This document shows, piece by piece, positions 60,592-64,000 of a DNA stretch of 64,000 nucleotides. The notes beneath the pieces are model-generated. The model saw nothing but the letters and a program-made list of their open reading frames with translations. It ran no database searches and was not told where the DNA came from. Each line of letters opens with the position of its first letter. Position 1 is the stretch's first letter. A program made the position numbers and the translations under genes. Origin of the DNA: Camillea tinctor (taxonomy: Eukaryota; Ascomycota; Sordariomycetes; Xylariales; Xylariaceae); the NCBI GenBank assembly GCA_022578605.1, contig MU394115.1, positions 124,001 to 188,000 of the forward strand. Reading direction: 5' to 3'.

Positions 60592-63500
60592 TAGCTTTTT
60601 ACCATGTGAAATCATCCACCTGCCCCGTCCACCTTGTACAAACCATCGGTCTCTTCAGACGAAGGCAAGATTTGTTGTGTATAGACCTGTATAATACTGA
60701 ACTGTAGCAACAACTGTATGGCCCTGACGCATCAAGAGAAGAGATTAAAAAACAGAACCAGTTATACCCCTCTTTCATGGACAGATTTTTGATGGGGCCA
60801 TTACGGCTTTACTATCATCATAAATACTGTACTGAGCAGTCCGTCTGTTGTGCCAGCCATCAACTTATGAAATCCCCCACCATAAAATGTGCACAGACGC
60901 CAATGAAAGCTTGAGCATAGTTCATCTACTGCACAATGGGGAGTCCCCCTTTTTCCAGAAGGACTTAGTGCTTAGTTAAAATACCTACATATACTACCGC
61001 TACCTAAATCACAAGCCAGCCAGCCTTATTCCGAAACGCAGGTACATGGATACATTAGGATCAAGATTCAATAATCCAATGAACTCCCTACTATTGCCAG
61101 TGCCCCACAATATATGTCTCCCTATTTGCGCCTCGTCGAATTAGGAGAAATCATCGACATTGATGAGGTTCAAAGCAAAAGATCTTGTCCACATATTAAA
61201 CAGAGATATGTGATGAATATATTTGTATGTTTCCCTACCTAAATGGCCACTCTGGAACTAAGGAGGAAGGCAGGTCTCCATGGATGCATAGTGGCACCAA
61301 TTTATCTGCATATATGTAGTCTAACTACATCCACGTCCACACTAGGTATATAAATAAATAACCTAAATAGGTAGTGTAGATGCATGGTGTAAGTGGTTCC
61401 AACGATAATGCAGCGAACACATGCAATTTGACTAGCTGGACAGGGTTAAGTAAGCTGAGCATATCAGATCGTGTGCTTCGTATGTGTCAATAAGACAGTA
61501 TAATTAAACAGGGAAGCCCCCCATAAAGGGTACGTGATCTTTTATATTGCACGGCAATGCGAATGCGAATTGAGTATATACACACAACACTGTATAACAT
61601 GGAATAGAAAATGGCAATAGCATAACGGTAATTAGCATTTTTGATGTTTTGTTATTCTTTTGACATTTACAAAGCTATGCAAAACCTCCCTTTAAGCCAC
61701 CTCACACCAAGGCACGTACAATACATTGGTAGCTTAGCTCCCTGACCACCTACCTAACTATAGATCCGCTTTCTACCTGTGACGATCCCTTCATCCAACT
61801 CATGGCATGCTATAAGGCAGACAAACAACTATGAATTATCCAAAGTAAATAGATAGACCGACACGCCTACCTGTATCCAAAATGAAGGTCAACAAAGCAT
61901 TTCTCTACCTACTTATCTAAGGTTGTGTGAGCTGTCACGTCCTGTCCTGCCTCCTTCTCAGACCCTCCTCAATCTAGGTATTATCCCACCGCCATACTCA
62001 CCACCATAGCCATGAGCAAGAACCACCGCCACCGTCGTCGTCACCGTCACCAACCGATATCCCCCCTCCTTCTCCCCTTCCCCCGCCCTCTTTCCAGAAA
62101 ATCTTCTACCCCTTCCAATACCGCCCATTTACCTAACCCCCTGCCCCCTCTCCCCGATAACATCTCCATCGCCGCACCGCTCATCGCACAACACACGTGT
62201 TCTACCCTAATCTCAACCTAACTAACCTAAGCCTAACCTATATGCACAAGCTGCACTACATCTACAACACGCGGGTATAGTTTACCATATCATTCCACCC
62301 AAAAAGCCAAACCCAACTTCAACCCAACCTAACCAGTCCGAGCTGAGCTGAGCTGAGTTGGGGAGGGACGTTCGTCGAACAACCATATAAGTGGGATCTG
62401 TGGGAACCACCAAACTGTGCCTGTGCACGGTTGAGCGTTTCGTTCCCTTTTAAAATCCACGAGCGCTCTCTCCCACATCCCTTTTTTATTTTTTATTTTA
62501 TTTTTTATTTTCTCTCTACTACAAAACCACTAACACACGTGTCCCTTGTTCTACCTAACCTAGTACTACGAGGTACCGGTACCTGTGTCGGTGTGGTCTA
62601 CGCTACAACCTGGACTGAAACCCTCCCCTCCCCAAGATTAGGGCATACACGGTTCGCGTGCGTGTGTGCGTCGTGTCATGTCGTGGCGTGTATCACCTTA
62701 TTTTCCCCTTCTGCACTACAAGCACATATCCACATACGAGAGATCTGACGGGTATGATAAAACCCTCCTCTCCCCTCGTGACCTAAATCCCTTTTTTTCC
62801 CCCTCCTTACCAAGAAACCTAGAGAGAAGCTCCTTGCCCCATGAGTCTACTAGGTAGTAACCTACTTATCTATGTGTCAATCACATAAGAGCAAACGCAA
62901 TGTAAAATGTCCGTCAACACCTCAAACAAGTATAAAGAGGAAACAATGTGGTAAGCTGTACGATTTGCAGTAAAGAAGAGCGGTAGTCGTCGCCGACATG
63001 TACCTCAAATACAGAGCAATACCTATCCTACATACCTCCCATGAATCCCCATGTAATAATGATAGTGATTGGTGATACCAGTTAGAGGGGAAAGCCTTTT
63101 ACATAACCTGGGAACATGGGGCACATAAGCGATGAACGGACGAAAAGAACCATCCAACTCGCAGCGTGCCATTGGGGGCGCTCCTCCTGCATGTGTGTTT
63201 CCTCGTATCCAATTCTACACTCTTTCACAGCGAATAGGAAGAAGAAGAGAGAGAGAGAGAGGATTATGTATTATGTGCGTATGTACCGATATACAAATAC
63301 ATTCATGACATCGTATACCTCAGGATGGTAACTGCTATATACCCAAAAAGAGGAGGACCCGTGCCCGATAGATAGGCCGATCCTCGCGCTACGTAATTTT
63401 ATACGATCCTCCAACCACAAAACGCATTTACTACTTCCTTATAGACCCCCTATACACGTATACCTATGTCCGATGCTATGAACTATCCCCTTTTAACAAC

Positions 63501-63775
63501 ACGCTTTCTCTCTCTCTTGCCTTCCCCCCTTTTTTTTTTTTTTGGCGATCCCTCCTCGCTTTTTTTTTTTTTTTTTTCGATTTCCGATCGTCCCGTACAC
63601 TGACCACTATTGACTGCATGTAAACTCAGACCGGTTCCTTGGGTATGATTTCCACCTAAAAAAACAGAAAACATTATTCTAGAAGATCCCCACTCAAAAG
63701 TCCCGCGGTGCTGCCGCCCAAGAACCCTGATACTAAGGAGCACGAGCGTGAACGAATTGGTTGTTTCCAGTATCA
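60592..63775. other. 3.2 kb region without a supported gene
   Basis: It begins with the uL2m 3' flank. The rest has short random ORFs, poly-T runs at about 63531-63543 and 63561-63577, a (TTA)n run near 63797-63811 just beyond, and a GAGCT-type short tandem repeat at about 62340-62357. No RNA gene was recognised. Confidence 0.55.
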
Positions 63776-64000
63776 CTAGCTAGGCGGGTTCCCTTTATTA
63801 TTATTATTATTTTTTGGCGGGTGGGTGGGTTTGCTATGGTATTCAAGAGATGGGTGGGATTGATAGTCGCCTTCGTCACGGAGCTCCCGGTGGTCGCCGT
63901 CGTTGCGGACCGGGTGCTAGACCGGGTGCTTAGCTCGGGCGAGCCAGTGATTACCCCGGTTGCAGTAGTGCTCAAGCGCGAGCTCGAATTTATTATGCCT
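63776..64000 (-). CDS. Possible C-terminal end of a gene crossing the right edge
   Basis: Read leftward from 64000, one frame gives 27 sense codons (with FELALEHYCNRGNHWLARAK), then TAG at 63919-63917. It then stays open for 46 more codons (NDGDHRELRDEGDYQSH) to TAG at 63778-63776. The second part runs into the (TTA)n repeat as a poly-Asn. A second frame is open and Ser/Thr-rich over the same stretch down to 63733. Which frame codes, if either, cannot be decided without the sequence beyond the edge. Confidence 0.25.

Overview
The window is nuclear DNA of a filamentous ascomycete, most likely a Sordariomycete. Genes are split by short introns (about 50-130 bases, GTAAGT/GTATGT donors, CTAAC-type branch points). 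Spacers are long and rich in microsatellites, and the products have their closest relatives in Neurospora/Fusarium-type fungi. The standard code is used: TAA, TAG and TGA all end intact genes here. No RNA genes, transposons, CRISPR or viral sequences could be supported.

Layout, left to right. 1-3831 is empty. Next come RTG2 (+, 3832-5768), an atypical Zn2Cys6 regulator (-, 6221-8157), a 4.6 kb spacer, and inorganic pyrophosphatase (+, 13113-14272), whose frame stays open upstream into a possible mitochondrial presequence. Mitochondrial ribosomal protein mL53 (-, 14988-15453) and the Golgi-to-ER SNARE SEC20 (+, 16022-17420) are divergent. A large HMG-box regulator (-, 19087-21530) sits below a 5.5 kb empty upstream region. 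A DDT/WHIM-PHD chromatin protein (-, 27049-29753) is divergent from the voltage-gated calcium channel CCH1 (+, 32570-39189). A small Ser/Arg-rich protein (+, 42923-43213) and a ferroportin-like metal exporter (+, 45748-47808) follow. Then come three tandem genes (+, 48871-53013), a small hypothetical gene (+, 53746-54147), B-type cyclin (-, 55586-57328) and mitochondrial ribosomal protein uL2m (+, 59324-60591). The last 3.4 kb is nearly empty, with a possible gene end at the right edge.

The most interesting signal is the tandem trio at 48871-53013. Each gene starts with a plausible ATG, reads 37-56 codons, meets an in-frame TAG, and then continues in the same frame for about 200 codons with correctly phased introns to a normal stop. 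In all three the TAG lies in the loop of a predicted RNA hairpin, and all three share TAGGAR. In the second gene the loop is 7 bases with T then A at positions 2-3, like a tRNA anticodon loop with U33-A34. Perithecium-specific A-to-I mRNA editing in Sordariomycetes prefers UAG in hairpin loops and turns UAG stops into UGG Trp. The trio therefore looks like a clustered family of genes that need editing to make full-length protein. This is inference from sequence; perithecial RNA would decide it.

Most other genes are housekeeping: retrograde signalling, mitochondrial translation, pyrophosphate removal, vesicle fusion, cell cycle and calcium entry. Exon coordinates come from reading splice sites by eye and from frame and family continuity. 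No database search was possible.
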